DNA from: Toxorhynchites rutilus septentrionalis | Taxonomy: Eukaryota > Arthropoda > Insecta > Diptera > Culicidae | Assembly (NCBI RefSeq): GCF_029784135.1 | Contig: NC_073746.1 | Span: 294,524,089 to 294,588,088 of the forward strand | DNA length: 64,000 nt | Direction of reading: 5' to 3' | Part shown: piece by piece, positions 11,350 through 21,922 of the stretch | Layout of the letters: every line of letters starts with the position of its first letter | Position numbering within the stretch: position 1 is the first letter of the stretch | Notes under the pieces: generated by a model | The model's database searches: none | What the model saw: the letters and a program-made list of their open reading frames with translations, nothing else | What the model was told of the DNA's origin: nothing | Made by a program: the position numbers and the translations under genes

Positions 11350-12320
11350 TCTATCTATCTATATATATAAAAATGGAGTGATGTCTGTCTGTCTGTCTGA
11401 TTCTTATAGACTCGGAAACTACTGAACCGATCGACATGAAAATTGGTATGTAGGGGTTTTTGGGGCCGGGGAAGGTTTTCGTGATATTTTGAGACCCCTC
11501 CCCCCTCTCTAAGGGGGGGCTGCCATACAAATGTAACACAAATTTCTGCATTACTCGGAAATTAACCAAGCAAACGAAACCAAAGTTGGCATGTGAAAGT
11601 TTTAGGGTGCAATAAATATTTCTATGATGGTTAGACAGTCCTTCCCCCACTCAAAGGGGGGGGCTGCCATACAAATGAAACACAAATTTCTGCATTACTC
11701 GAGAATTATTCAAGCAAATGAAACCAAATTTGGCATGTGGAGGTTTTAGGATGTAATAAATGTTTCTATGGTGATAAGATACTCCTTCCCCCTCTCTTAG
11801 TCTGGGCTGCCATACAAATGAAACACAATTTTTTGCATTACTCGGAAATTAATCAATCAAACGAAACCAAAGTTGGCATGTGAAAGTTTTAGGGTGCAAT
11901 AAATGTTTCTATGATGGTTAGACAGTCCTTCCCCCACTCAAAGGGGGGGCTGCCATACAAATGAAACACAAATTTCTGCATTACTCGAGAATTAATCAAG
12001 CAAATGAAACCAAATTTGGCATGTGGAGGTTTTAGGATGCAATAAATGTTTCTATGGTGTTAAGATACTCCTTCCCCCTCTCTTAGAGGGGGCTGCCGTA
12101 CAAATGAAACACAAATTTTTGCATTACCCGAGAATTAATCAAGCAAATTAAACCAAATTAGGCATATGGAAACTTTAGGGTGAATGAATGTTTCTATGGT
12201 GGTTAGATACCCCTCCCCCCTCTCTTAGGGGTGGCTGCCATACAAATAAAACACAAATTTCTGCATTACTCGAGAATTAATCAAGTAAATGGGCGGGACG
12301 AAGTTTGCCGGGTTAGCTAG
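11350..12320 (+). mobile_element. non-autonomous Helitron with internal 143-bp repeats
   Basis: It begins TCTATCTATCTATATATATA directly after A (11349) and ends GCCGGGTTAGCTAG directly before T (12321): the TC...CTAG termini and A/T insertion site of Helitrons, without target duplication. The 971-bp body is built from six units with starts near 11520, 11664, 11807, 11950, 12093 and 12234. Each contains 'ctgccatacaaat', 'attaatcaagcaaa' and 'ggcatgtg'. No Rep/helicase gene is present, so movement would need a partner such as the family represented at 15863-16690. Confidence 0.88.
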
Positions 12321-13331
12321 TTATACTATAAAAATGATGAAAAACCGGCAAATGTTTTTCGAGCATTACGGACGGATTTTGGTCGTCATGGACGGCATAC
12401 AGAGCACACAATCGCTAATATAGTGCGTAAATTCGAACAAACTGGATTCGTAGCGGATATTGTGAAACCTGTGCATCATCGTAATGTGCGTTCGGCCGAA
12501 AATATTGCTGCTGTTGCTGCCAGTGTGGAGGATGACCCGAGTGTTTCGATTCCACGGCGTGCTCAGCAATTGGGCTTGTCAAACACATCATTGCGGCGAA
12601 TTTTGCATTTGGACTTGCACCTACATCCATATAAAGTCCAACTGGTACAAAAATTAGAGCGTGGTGACCATGGAATGCGTCGGGCATACGTCGATTGGGT
12701 GAACGAACAACAGCAGCAAAATGCTGAATTTTCGCATCAAATTTTCTTCAGCGATGAGGCACATTTCGAGTTCGGTGGCTATGTGAACATCCAAAATTCC
12801 CGTATATGGGAGGCCATTGCATCCGCCAAAAGTTACTGTTTGGTGCGCATTATGGTCTGGTGGAGTCATCGGGCCGTATTTCTTTGAAAATGAGGACGGC
12901 GAGACGGTAACTGTGAATGGTGAGCGCTATGGCCGCATGTTAACCGATTTTTTTTGCCACAAATTGAAGATATGGACACGGATGACATGTGGTTTCAGCA
13001 GGACGGCGCCACGTGCCACACAACACGACCGAACATGGCCATATTGCGAACGAAATTTGAGGGACACATAATTTCGCGTTTTGGTGATGCCAATTGGCCG
13101 TCCAGATCATGCGATTTGAACCCGCTAGACTTTTTTTTGTGGGGTTATGCGAAAGACCGTGTCTATGCCAACTCTCCGCAAACTCTTGATTTGAAAGACA
13201 ATATTCGTGAAGTTATGACCGAGATACCGCCCCATATGTGCCGAAAAGTCATCGAAAATTACCTGTTCCGGATCAAGGTGTGCGAGGAAGCCCTAGGTGG
13301 ACATTTGAATGATGTTGTATTTCACACATAA
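12321..13331 (+). pseudogene. DD41D transposase, main part, two frameshifts
   Basis: It continues LYYKNDEKPANVFRALRTDF and carries a second helix-turn-helix (RRAQQLGLSNTSLRRIL). The first catalytic Asp is in FFSDEAHF (about 12753), the second in FQQDGATCH (13002) and the third in NPLDFFLWG (13128). There are 41 residues between the last two. All three catalytic residues survive. The frame is broken near 12805-12815 and again in a T run at about 12949-12955; the two shifts compensate, so the last part returns to the starting frame and ends VVFHT then TAA. Members of this class cut and paste at TA sites. This copy cannot make a full transposase because of the frameshifts and the inserted Helitron. 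Confidence 0.88.
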
Positions 13332-13438
13332 TGGCATAAACCAAACTTTAATTTGAAATAAAAGTTTCATCGAAATTCGAATTCTAAGTGTGTTTTATTT
13401 CAATTTACTTTCGGAATTTAAAGTTGGAAAACCCTGTA

Positions 13439-14329
13439 TAATACAAAGAAAAAAAACAACCACTCAGCCACTTCGAATCGCTCCTCATCTAGCACCACCT
13501 CAGCATCAACACTACTGGGTTTTATGAGTCCCAATCCCGGGAATTTATGCCGATTCAAATATTTTATAAGGGCAACCTTAGAAATCAAATTGACAAATAT
13601 TGAACTTAAATTTAACTTAAAGCTAGTTTAAATTCAGAACTTTTGTAAAAAGTAAGAAATAATTCAAAATTGAGCGCGTGACGCAATTTATGAGTGAAAA
13701 TTTATCAGGGATTAAGGCAGTATTGTAATCTGGAAATTCGAAAAAAATCATTTTTTTCCTTTTTATTTCTGTAGTTTAGGCATTCAAGAATATACTCTAG
13801 AGAGGACTTATCGAAAATCCTATTATTTGCCGAGTTAGAGCCATTTTAGTGAAGCGGTATCTAACCTGGTACGGCCATAACAATGAACTTCAAACGCGTT
13901 TTTCTCGAAACTAGTTTTTTCAAACTAGCGTACACGATATCTCAAGTTCTACTGAACCGATTTATGTCGAATTTATATGAATACAATCTGCATGCATCTC
14001 TCTATCGCATGAACCTCTAAAAAATGATATTTTTCTGATTTTATCATTTTAAAAAACGAAAGAGAAATCGTTTTAAACTGCTTTTTGTTTTTCAAACAAC
14101 CGCCATTTTGTCAAAAAAGATGTTTTCGGCTTATCCGAGGTTCATGCGATAGCGGCATCTTCACTGATTCAGAATCTGTTCTGTTGTTTCAGATAACCAG
14201 AAGAGCTGGAATCGTGTACGCAATGGCGCAACTTTTTTTGGAACTCCCTCACTTCATCAGCTTGTAACTGTTCTATATTTTGACTGTTCTATATTTTGAC
14301 TGTTCTATATTTTGAAATCGATTCAAATC
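13439..14329. other. unassigned repeat-like sequence
   Basis: No gene seen. The text 'tctcaagttctactgaacc' and long A/T runs suggest old transposon debris, but I cannot name it. A triple direct repeat of 'tgttctatattttgac' lies at 14267-14313. Confidence 0.3.
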
Positions 14330-14485
14330 GTTTCATGCGTTCTTCGTTCGATTAATTTTATCACATTCGATTAGTTTTATAAATCGTTGTATTCTATACA
14401 TTACATTAGTTATGTTTTATTAAACATTCAAAATATTCATTAGAAACAATTTGTATGGCAGACCAACGTTTGCCAGGTCAGCTAG
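14330..14485 (+). mobile_element. Helitron 3' end
   Basis: It ends 'tttgccaggtcagctag' followed by T. The preceding 150 bp ('tagttatgttttatt', 'aacattcaaa') match, inverted, the sequence starting at 15863, so two related Helitron ends face each other. Confidence 0.65.
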
Positions 14486-15029
14486 TGTAATATAAAAATC
14501 ACAAATCGTGAATCGTGAATTGTAATGTTTCTTTCAAATATAAGTGAATTCGTGGTCCGATGAGTGTCGAAATGTATCATCTGTCCGTTTCATTGTAGAC
14601 GTGTCCTTCCCGTTGTCCCCGGATACCCTCCGCCGCCGGGTGTTGCAATCAAAAAGGTAACGTCGATTATTTTCATAGTAGAGATGCACACCCGATTGCC
14701 TTTGTTGGTCGCCCTCCACCATCGCGTGTTATAATTAAAAAAGAATTCAACACACGACAAAACAAGCGATAAAATGTCGGTCAGGCCTCTGCAATTAATC
14801 ATATTTCTTATCGCATTGAGGAGAGGCCTCTCCTTACCAGCAAATATTGTAGGTCTCCGTAGCCTATATGGATCGTGGGCTCAACACTAGGACCCTTCAC
14901 AAATCTTTTTCAAGGCTAGAAGCGAATGAATTGTTGTTCAAAGACTCTACATAAAAAAAATCAATCAATCAAAAAGCAAATATTCGTTCCATGATAATCG
15001 CAAGGGAACAGCGCTATAGAATATAGTTT
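14486..15029. other. unassigned stretch between Helitron end and repeat Y
   Basis: Apart from the SINE fragment at 14845 nothing is recognised. Short frames on the minus strand at 14534-14802 share the motif 'ggtggcgac' but lack features. Confidence 0.25.
14845..14900 (+). repeat. diverged fragment of SINE family 3
   Basis: 'ggtctccgtagcc' and 'gatcgtgggctcaacactag' correspond to the head of the SINE at 18187 ('gatcgtgagttcaaaactca'). Only about 55 bp are recognisable. Confidence 0.5.
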
Positions 15030-15740
15030 TTCATGAAAATCGTATGTTGATTCCATCTTCATGTTACTTTTTTTAAATGGTTACGGTTTCAAAAAGTATT
15101 GAAATTTAATAGATTTTCAAAAATTCATATCTCCATTTTGGTGAGTTTACCACAACACCACTTTATGTCAAACTATGTTCAATAAAAAGGGTCTTCCAAA
15201 AAAAAATTTAAAAAAATATCGAAGGTTGAGTTTTGTTTTGTGTTTTGAGATATGAAAGTTTTTAATATTAAATTCAATTTTTGTGTAAGACTTTTGAACA
15301 ATGCTTTTCAATGCTTCTTTTTCTTCTTCTTGGATGGTATTAACGTTCTTAAAGGAACTTTTGCCTTCTCAACGTGCGTGTTACTTGCGTCATTTTAACT
15401 AGTAGTACTTGGTTGAGATTTGTATGCCGAAAAACGCGTCTTGAATGTATTCTGGAGTGACAAGTTTTAGAATACGCGTGACCACAGTGCAAGCCGGAAG
15501 AAATTCCTTCGACGAAAAATCTCCCGGCCACGGCGGGAATCGAGCCCGAACCCCCGGCATGCTAATGTGTGCCGTTAACCACTCGGCCACAGGAGCACCG
15601 CATTTAAAATGCTATTTTTCCCAAATAGTTAATTAATTTTCCAACAACTTTGTCAAACATCATCAGCTGTTCATCAGACATCTGGATTTTGATTTACGAT
15701 CTTTGGAAATAAAGGTAAATGATTTTGAATACTTTAATTT
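15030..15740 (-). repeat. interspersed repeat Y, copy 2, split by a SINE
   Basis: It matches 8570-8835 in inverse orientation on the left side of the SINE. On the right side 'caacaactttgtcaaac' and 'catctggattttgat' match 1765-1815 ('caacaacttcgtcaaac', 'catctggattttcag'). The family therefore has at least three copies here. Confidence 0.5.
15314..15599 (-). mobile_element. tRNA-derived SINE (family 1)
   Basis: The minus strand starts near 15599 with GTGGCCGAGTGGTTAACGG, then a B-box region GGGCTCGATTCCCG, and ends in a (GAA)n-like tail at 15314-15332. The body matches the copies at 1872 and 27422. A convincing target duplication is not visible. Confidence 0.85.
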
Positions 15741-15862
15741 TTTAATACTTTTAAAAAATCAGTCGTTTTTTTAATTATGGTGATGAAAAAAATATGATTT
15801 TGGGTAGTTTCCATCATAACTGACATGCTTCAAAACAAATCAGGGAAGCGCATATAAATATA

Positions 15863-16690
15863 CTAGCTGACCAGGCAAACGTTTTTCTGCCATTTAGATT
15901 ATTTCTAGAGAATATTTTGGGTGTTAAATAAAACATAACTAATGTATTTTAAGCGTGTTTGAATGTTTTAACTATCTACAAAATTATTCGAATATGATTG
16001 ATAAAAAGAACGAATGAAACGATTTCAACGGAAGTTGGTATGATGTTTCATGATGCAATGTATTTCATTAATGTAACTCATATGTTTGATCTCTCAAAAA
16101 ATAAATGTAAAGAGAAAAAAGTAATTGATTTTTATCGTAAAATTGAAAAAATAAATGAAGAGAATCTATATTCATATCGTTCAAATGCTGTCTTGTTAAA
16201 GGAAAATACGCGCTTCTTTTTTTTCAATATGCACGGCTAAATTTATAACTGCTGGCTCTCGTTCAAGAATTGGGAAACCAACGATACGTCAGACAACAAT
16301 GAAGCTGATGTATCGTTCTTATTTGGAACCGTATTACTTCGTTGTTGTCCTTCAATCGAGGAGTATTCACAACGGTATTCTAATTTAAAATCACAGCCAT
16401 ATTGCCACTTCCTTCATCCACGGACTTGCAAATGTATAATTGCTCTTTGCTTAGCTGAGGCGAATATGGTACTACTCAACGAATTTCAATTTTTGTTGAT
16501 ATGTGTGAATGGCATTATCAGTAGTTATTCGTTGATATATCAGATATTCGTCTACGCTTACGATCGTGTCATTGGTGAAATCTATAGAAAAACGCTTTGT
16601 ACATATTCCATCTATCATGCAGAGCGATAAAGGTTTCGAATCACCGCATGGACCATAAACCATTATTGTGGTAACAGTATCGAACAATTA
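15863..16690 (-). mobile_element. Helitron remnant with coding sequence
   Basis: The inverted 3' terminus CTAGCTGACCAGGCAAACG starts at 15863. About 600 bp inward on the minus strand a Helitron replication-protein motif is readable (next entry). The 5' terminus was not found. Most of the several-kilobase autonomous element is missing. Confidence 0.65.
16472..16687 (-). pseudogene. Helitron Rep/helicase protein fragment
   Basis: The frame reads FDTVTTIMVYGPCGDSKPLS, then CMIDGICTKRFSIDFTNDT and VDEYLIYQR. Helitron transposases carry the signature 'MVHGPCG...NPxSPCMxDGxCxKxYPxxF...T...DGYPxYRRR' between the Rep nuclease and helicase domains, and the spacing of GPCG, CM-DG-C-KRF and Y--YQR fits. 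It stops after about 70 codons; the downstream minus strand has many stops. The HUH nuclease motif and helicase motifs are absent. It is a fragment of a formerly autonomous element. Confidence 0.75.
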
Positions 16691-16785
16691 TTCATATTCC
16701 GGAATCCGATTGGTTCGAAACTCGATCGAATTTCACGATCACTCGTTTAAATACATAGAAGACATAGTCCTAACTCTAACTTACC

Positions 16786-17053
16786 TTTTTGACGTAGGAT
16801 TACGTCTTTCGGGAACATATTGGGGTACAAATTGAAAAACGAATATCGATCGCATCGTGAAAAATGTCCAATTTCAAACGCTTATTGCTCAGTCATTTCA
16901 TGACGGATTGATGAGATTTTTACATCAAAGCATTGCGGCACTCTATAACAATTTTTCACCTTAAATAAAATAATATATATCATGAAATTAACTATCGAAC
17001 AATTGAAAAATCTCAACCCCTATCCAAACGGTACTGATTGGTCGAAATTGACG
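16786..17053 (+). repeat. flanking repeat Z, copy 1 (upstream of H4-like relic)
   Basis: 'gacgtaggattacgtctttc' through 'attggtcgaaattgac' recurs at 17702-17975, about 916 bp downstream and in the same orientation, with roughly 90% identity by eye. Confidence 0.8.
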
Positions 17054-17149
17054 TCATTTCTTTTTCGCCTGCTTCGCTTCTTTCGTTCCCCGATAAGTCA
17101 AATATTTGCATGGCGAGCGAGTGGGGGGCGCCTATTTCTCACATACCAA

Positions 17150-17470
17150 CTGATATAAAAGGACGGTAGCATTTTTGGATTTCTCATTCTCGTTCAACGC
17201 TCAGATCGGCAAACATCTGGGCTTCTAGTGTGCAGTGCTCTACAAATCAACCCACACCATACGGTGCAGCAAAGGAGAGGAAGCCATCGGTGCATTGCTG
17301 GTGCGCTCCTCTTCACATCAACAATTGGATGCGGCAAAGGAGGCAGAGGAGTGAAGTGCATTGCATCGCATCGTATCACACCCGCTATCCGTCGTTTAGC
17401 TCGTCGTGGTGGTGCCAATCAAACCCTCGCAAATCGACGCACAGAAGCCGATGGCGCCAAAGTCCACTTA
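17150..17470 (+). pseudogene. histone H4-derived relic with TATA box
   Basis: A frame across 17319-17420 reads GCGKGGRGVK and then ITPAIRRLARRGGA. Histone H4 contains GRGKGGKGLGKGG near its N-terminus and ITKPAIRRLARRGGVKR further on, so this is H4 with roughly 15 codons deleted or garbled between the two blocks. After RRGGA similarity stops, leaving only about the first third of the protein. TATAAAA at 17154-17160, followed by 'ctcattctcgttcaacgctc', resembles an arthropod histone core promoter. No initiator Met in register and no histone 3' stem-loop are seen. It lies between the two copies of repeat Z. Confidence 0.7.
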
Positions 17471-17701
17471 CCAGAAAACCATATAAAACTATGATCAAAA
17501 ATACTGTTTATTTTTACATTTTCTACTAACAACTAACAGGGAACCCTCATATCACGTCTAGAAATGTCTAAAATTTTCGTAGGGGCATATTGCAATAACC
17601 GATTCATTCGAGGAAATGTCTATAAGTATTCGATTAATCGAGCGAATATTCGTTGACCAGATATCGATAGAAGTTACATCAACAAACATTTTTAATGAAA
17701 T

Positions 17702-17975
17702 CGTTTTTGACGTAGGATTACGTCTTTCGGGTACATATTGGGGTACAAATTGAAAATCGAAAATCGAGCACATCATGAAAATTGTCCAATTTCAAACGCT
17801 CATTGCTCAGTCATTTCATGATGGATTGATGAAATTTTTGCATCAACCGATTTCGGCACTCCATAACAATTTTTTATATTGAATAAAAAAATATATGTCA
17901 TGAAACTAACTATCGAACAATTGAAAAATCTCAGCCCCTATCCTAAGGGAAATATCAACTTCTAATTGGTCGAAA
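17702..17975 (+). repeat. flanking repeat Z, copy 2 (downstream of H4-like relic)
   Basis: Same sequence as 16786-17053, ending near 'ggtcgaaattgacgacaca'. Immediately downstream (17995-18150) a 98-bp unit containing 'taacagagacatcaaaacca' is present twice. Confidence 0.8.
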
Positions 17976-18174
17976 TTGACGACACATGCAGCGGTCCCCT
18001 AACAGAGACATCAAAACCAAGCTGCCTGGGGGAAATCGACATTGCAAATACATAAAAGTAGAGGTAGCTTTTGTTCCCACCGAAATGTGTTCCCTAACAG
18101 AGACATCAAAACCAAGGTGCCCGTGGGAAATCGGCATTGCAAATATAGGCAAGCCGAGACATTTTTATATTACA

Positions 18175-18683
18175 AGTAGGGTGAGTAGGGGGTCTCCGTA
18201 GCCACATTGGTTGCGCGTTCGCTTAGTAAGCGATCGATCGTGAGTTCAAAACTCAGGGCCCTCATTGACCATCTTTGTGTTGTTACAGAATAGCTACGTC
18301 CACGCAACAATCATCAGCGATGGAGATCGATCCACGGTCGAAATAAGATCGATTCATCCATACAACTGCTCTGCTCTACCAGACACATCGGGCTACTGTT
18401 CTATAAATAACTCAACAATGATCAAACAACTGTCTCCGCTGTCCGGTGGTCCAACTGGATAATGGAAGAACAGTAAGAATACTCTTACGCCTAAATGGCT
18501 ACTGTGTGAATGTACCATATGTAATGGTATAGAAGGAATACTGGCGAATGGCAACTTTGTAATGTGCTAATTATAGATATGATAACCATGTGACATGTAC
18601 ACGATTAAAATTCGGCTCTGTTACAGCTAAAAATTCTAATGAGCCTTAAATAAATAAATGGGATAAAAAAAAGTAGGGTGAGT
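18175..18683 (+). mobile_element. SINE family 3, with 12-bp target duplication
   Basis: Target repeats AGTAGGGTGAGT lie at 18175-18186 and 18672-18683. The 485-bp insert begins 'aggggGTCTCCGTAGCCACA', has a tRNA-like head with 'gatcgtgagttcaaaactca' as B-box region, and ends 'aaataaataaatgggat' plus A run. It matches 28125-28611 at roughly 97% by eye, inverted. The 65-codon frame inside recurs in both copies but is probably incidental. Confidence 0.9.
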
Positions 18684-20403
18684 GATACGATTAATTCTAG
18701 CAAATGAAATTTAAATTTGGAACTTGATTGTTGGTTGCTTCGTGAAATATCAATGACCGATCGTGTATTTTGAAAAGTTTAGCACAAGTGTAATTGTAAA
18801 ATTTTATATGGTAGCAATGTTAATGTTAAAAATGATTTGATATATGAAACGATTTATTTCAATTTCCAAAAAATAAAAACCAAGGTGTCTCGAGCGGGAA
18901 CGGGTCGTTTGGTTTAAGCTGTCTGTTTTGTTGTGTTCATTTTCACCCAAGGAAAGTTCATGCGGCGAGAAAAAAATGGAAAAGCGAGTAATATTCGAAA
19001 AAGTGATTTCCCATATGCTCTACATATAGTATTAGGTGTTGTTAGTCCAATTAAAGTTCGCATTGGGTAGAATAAACACTCAGAAAGTAAAAATTATAAA
19101 ACAAAATTACATTTTTCTTTTCAAATATGTTTTTTCTATATCAAAATAACGTGCTTTTACTGATGAAAAAAATTAATAGTTGTGTTCGGTATTGGTAATT
19201 ATCTCATATTACGTTGGTAAGTTTTTTTTTCTTTATTTCATCCATACATAACACAGCAAGCATCTCGTCTAGGGTCACAGAGGGCGGTTTTCATCATATC
19301 TCATACCACTTTGGCATCTTCTATCAGATACGCACCAGCCAACGACCATACTTCTGTCATCATTACTCGGTAAAAACTGGTGGAGTGAACAAACAATACC
19401 CAAAAACCAAACAAAATTGCCACCAAATCTTTATCAGAGTTTAACGATGTAATTCTTCAAACATATCCAAAATCAACAGATAGCCTAACGGAATCCTACG
19501 TCAACTATGCGGTCGTGTCTCGGACACAACCTTCCTGTGACTTTTTCTATAAATTTTCTTACATTTCCACCAAAACTAACATAACATAAAATCATCGCCA
19601 GACACAATTTTCGTTCAAGATTTATCTCCCAATTCCAGAGAAGTGTTGCTTCTTCACATCGAACACATTTTTTATATGTAGAATTTTTGCTTCACAGAAA
19701 TGGAACACGGAGCTCAATGTTGTCTACGCTTGTCGTTGTCTACTGCAACGCAAGGTTGAGACATTTGCCCAACTCGATTGGACTTGAGTCGAACGGATTT
19801 CAGAATGCAAAATTACGATCCGTTCGGATAATTTTGACTCTGACGCTGTTACGGCGTTGCTCATGATAGCGTTTCCCAAGTGAATGGATTCTTCTTAAGC
19901 CACTTATGTTGATCGCAGCCGTTCGCTCTCTACCTTAGCGTACATGTCGACCATGAATTGTTGGTACAGCTAACGACATCATGCAATGCACATAAAATCC
20001 ATCGAGTGCACTCCTTTAATTCAATTGTCTGATATAGCTATTTATAAATGAGGGGCTTAGAATGAAAGGAGTGTGAGTGATTTGATCGATTTCTCTACAT
20101 CGACTTTCTCTTTTGGTCATAACTTAGCTGCAAATACATTCCCAGCTGTATTTGACAATGCGGAAGATAGGTCAGAACCTCATCTATCGGATTCTATAGC
20201 AAACTCAAATTGGAACTTTTTGCAGTTGAGTTATTAACTGAAGAAAAAGTTAATGAAGAGAAATCGATCAAGTCACTTACACCCCTTGCATTCTAAGCCC
20301 CTCAAATATTATTTCAAAATGAGTAATGATGTTCATAATGAATGGAGTACATGTGGCAGGATCACGTTGTCTAATGTTTGTGCAATATTCATCATGTTCT
20401 TTC
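18684..20403. other. unassigned AT-rich sequence
   Basis: No gene, terminus pair or tandem array recognised. Frames of up to 76 codons (19214-19444) show no motif. 20050-20290 contains an inverted 'aggggcttagaatg' / 'cattctaagcccct' pair (20050 and 20289), possibly the termini of a roughly 255-bp hairpin element. Confidence 0.3.
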
Positions 20404-20605
20404 AGAACGGTCGGGCATTTTTCGTCAAAGATATTTCTTCTGACTTGCATTGTGGTCACACATTCTAGAGCTTGCCATTCAGAATACATTCAAGCCGTGT
20501 TGCTTGGTATAGAAATCTCAACTAAGTACTACCCAAAATGATTCAAGTAATACTACTATGAGAAGGCGAACGTTGGAAACTTTAGTTCTATAGAAAAAGA
20601 ACATG
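20404..20605 (+). repeat. SINE family 1, 5'-truncated
   Basis: It starts 'gaacggtcgggcatttttcg' inside the SINE body and continues through 'attctagagcttgcc' and 'ctcaactaagtact' to 'aacgttgg'. The tRNA-like head is missing. Confidence 0.8.
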
Positions 20606-20823
20606 GACAGAGTCGTATGAACGATGTGCGTTAACGATGAATTCCAGATTATTGTTTTTTCATCGAATCACAATTTCTCGCGTCATTGTGCAGACACGTT
20701 CTATGATTTTAGTAACGCTTGCGCACTGAATCTAGACACGTGCTCTCCAGCAGATGTTTTATCAGAATTGATGACAATAACGTGATTGTCATTTTGTAAA
20801 CCGAGCAAGTGTGATTTGAAGCA

Positions 20824-21385
20824 CAGTAAAACCTGTTTTGTGCGGTTTTTTTTTGCGAATTTTTTTTTGTGCGATTTTCTGTTCTTGTGTGGTTTTTTTT
20901 GTGCGGTGTATGAAAAGAAGAATATTTGACGAAGTTATCACCCATTTAGTTTTTTTCGATGGTTTATATACATTTCAGTACGAAAAAAGCATATTTGCGT
21001 CTCAATTATCCACTTCTGAAATCATTCCCCTCCTCTCATCAAATGCTCTAAGTTTTTCTAAGTTTTTGCATGACATGATTTCTAACAGCAACACGTTTCA
21101 ACATGCAACTAAAAGCACAAAACAGCCACGCGCAACCGAAAAGGCAAACTGTCCCGTCGCAAAGCAGGGAAACAAAAGGAGATTGAACGGTGAACGGCGT
21201 GGATTTGAGTTATCTTCTTGGGAGAAACTTTTTTTATGCGGTCCCTATCTACCACACAAAAAAGATTTTTTAAAAATTTGTACCGAACACGATTTTTCAA
21301 AGCTGCTGGTGAAGTTTTGCACGATTTTTTTATACGACTTTTTTGTGCGGTCTCTATCCCCCGCACAAAAAAAGGTTTGCCTGTA
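20824..21385. mobile_element. pogo/Tigger-like MITE, copy 2
   Basis: From CAGTAAAACCTGTTTTGTGC to the complement of CAGGCAAACCTTTTTTTGTG, with TA at 21384-21385. The left flank is CA, a mutated TA. The 560-bp body matches 8024-8566. The 227-codon frame starting at 20838 is mostly MITE sequence; it runs out of the right end, is not open in the other copy, and is not a credible gene. Confidence 0.75.
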
Positions 21386-21922
21386 TTCCAATAATTCGTT
21401 GTGCTCATTGAAAAATACATCCAGCTCGCCTGTGATACGCCTGGCTTCAGACGAAATAAGGTTACTTGCGAATGTGTGGATGAGAGTTCGATCTAGCGCC
21501 ATCTGTCATTCAACAACATAAATTAATTCGTTCTGTTTGAAAAACGATTGACGGTTAAATTATTTGAATATTGTTTGTACAAAACTACTAAAATCGCGAT
21601 TGAAATAGGGTATGGGGGTTTGAATTCGTGGTTATATGTATTGTTTGAAGCAAAATTTAAGACAAAAAATATTCAGATTTTACTTTCTGCAGTAATCGAT
21701 ATCCTAGCGGTATCGTATATAGTTTACACCTATTCTCATGCTTACCAAGTTAAAACAGTCTTGCATTCCAGCCGGCCTTGGTTCGATCCCCGTTGACGTC
21801 GTTTGGATTTTTTTTTGGACTGAAATATGCATTTTCATCGTGAGCAAGAAATAACTTGTACGAAATATAATCAATCCTGCAGTTGCTAAGTAGGGTCCAA
21901 AAACAGAAGACTAGTTACCGAT
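21386..21922. other. unassigned
   Basis: Nothing recognised in about 540 bp. A frame at 21548-21796 has no motif. Confidence 0.25.

Larger units (their letters stand above)
11210..13438 (+). mobile_element. DD41D transposon with nested Helitron
   Basis: TA at 11210-11211 and 13437-13438 flanks inverted ends that share CAGGGTTTTCCA and, seven bases further in, TTCCGAAAGTA. Without the Helitron the element is 1254 bp, normal for this superfamily. The termini differ from those of the copy at 3665 beyond CAGGG, so these are two lineages of the same spacing class. Confidence 0.9.

Noticed and set aside
18265..18462. Conserved 65-codon frame in the family 3 SINE
   Set aside because: Both copies are young and almost identical, so an open frame is expected without selection. 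Kept only as a finding to test.
20838..21521. A 227-codon open frame, one of the longer ones in the window
   Set aside because: It lies mostly within a MITE, is not open in the sister copy at 8024-8566, and has no domain.
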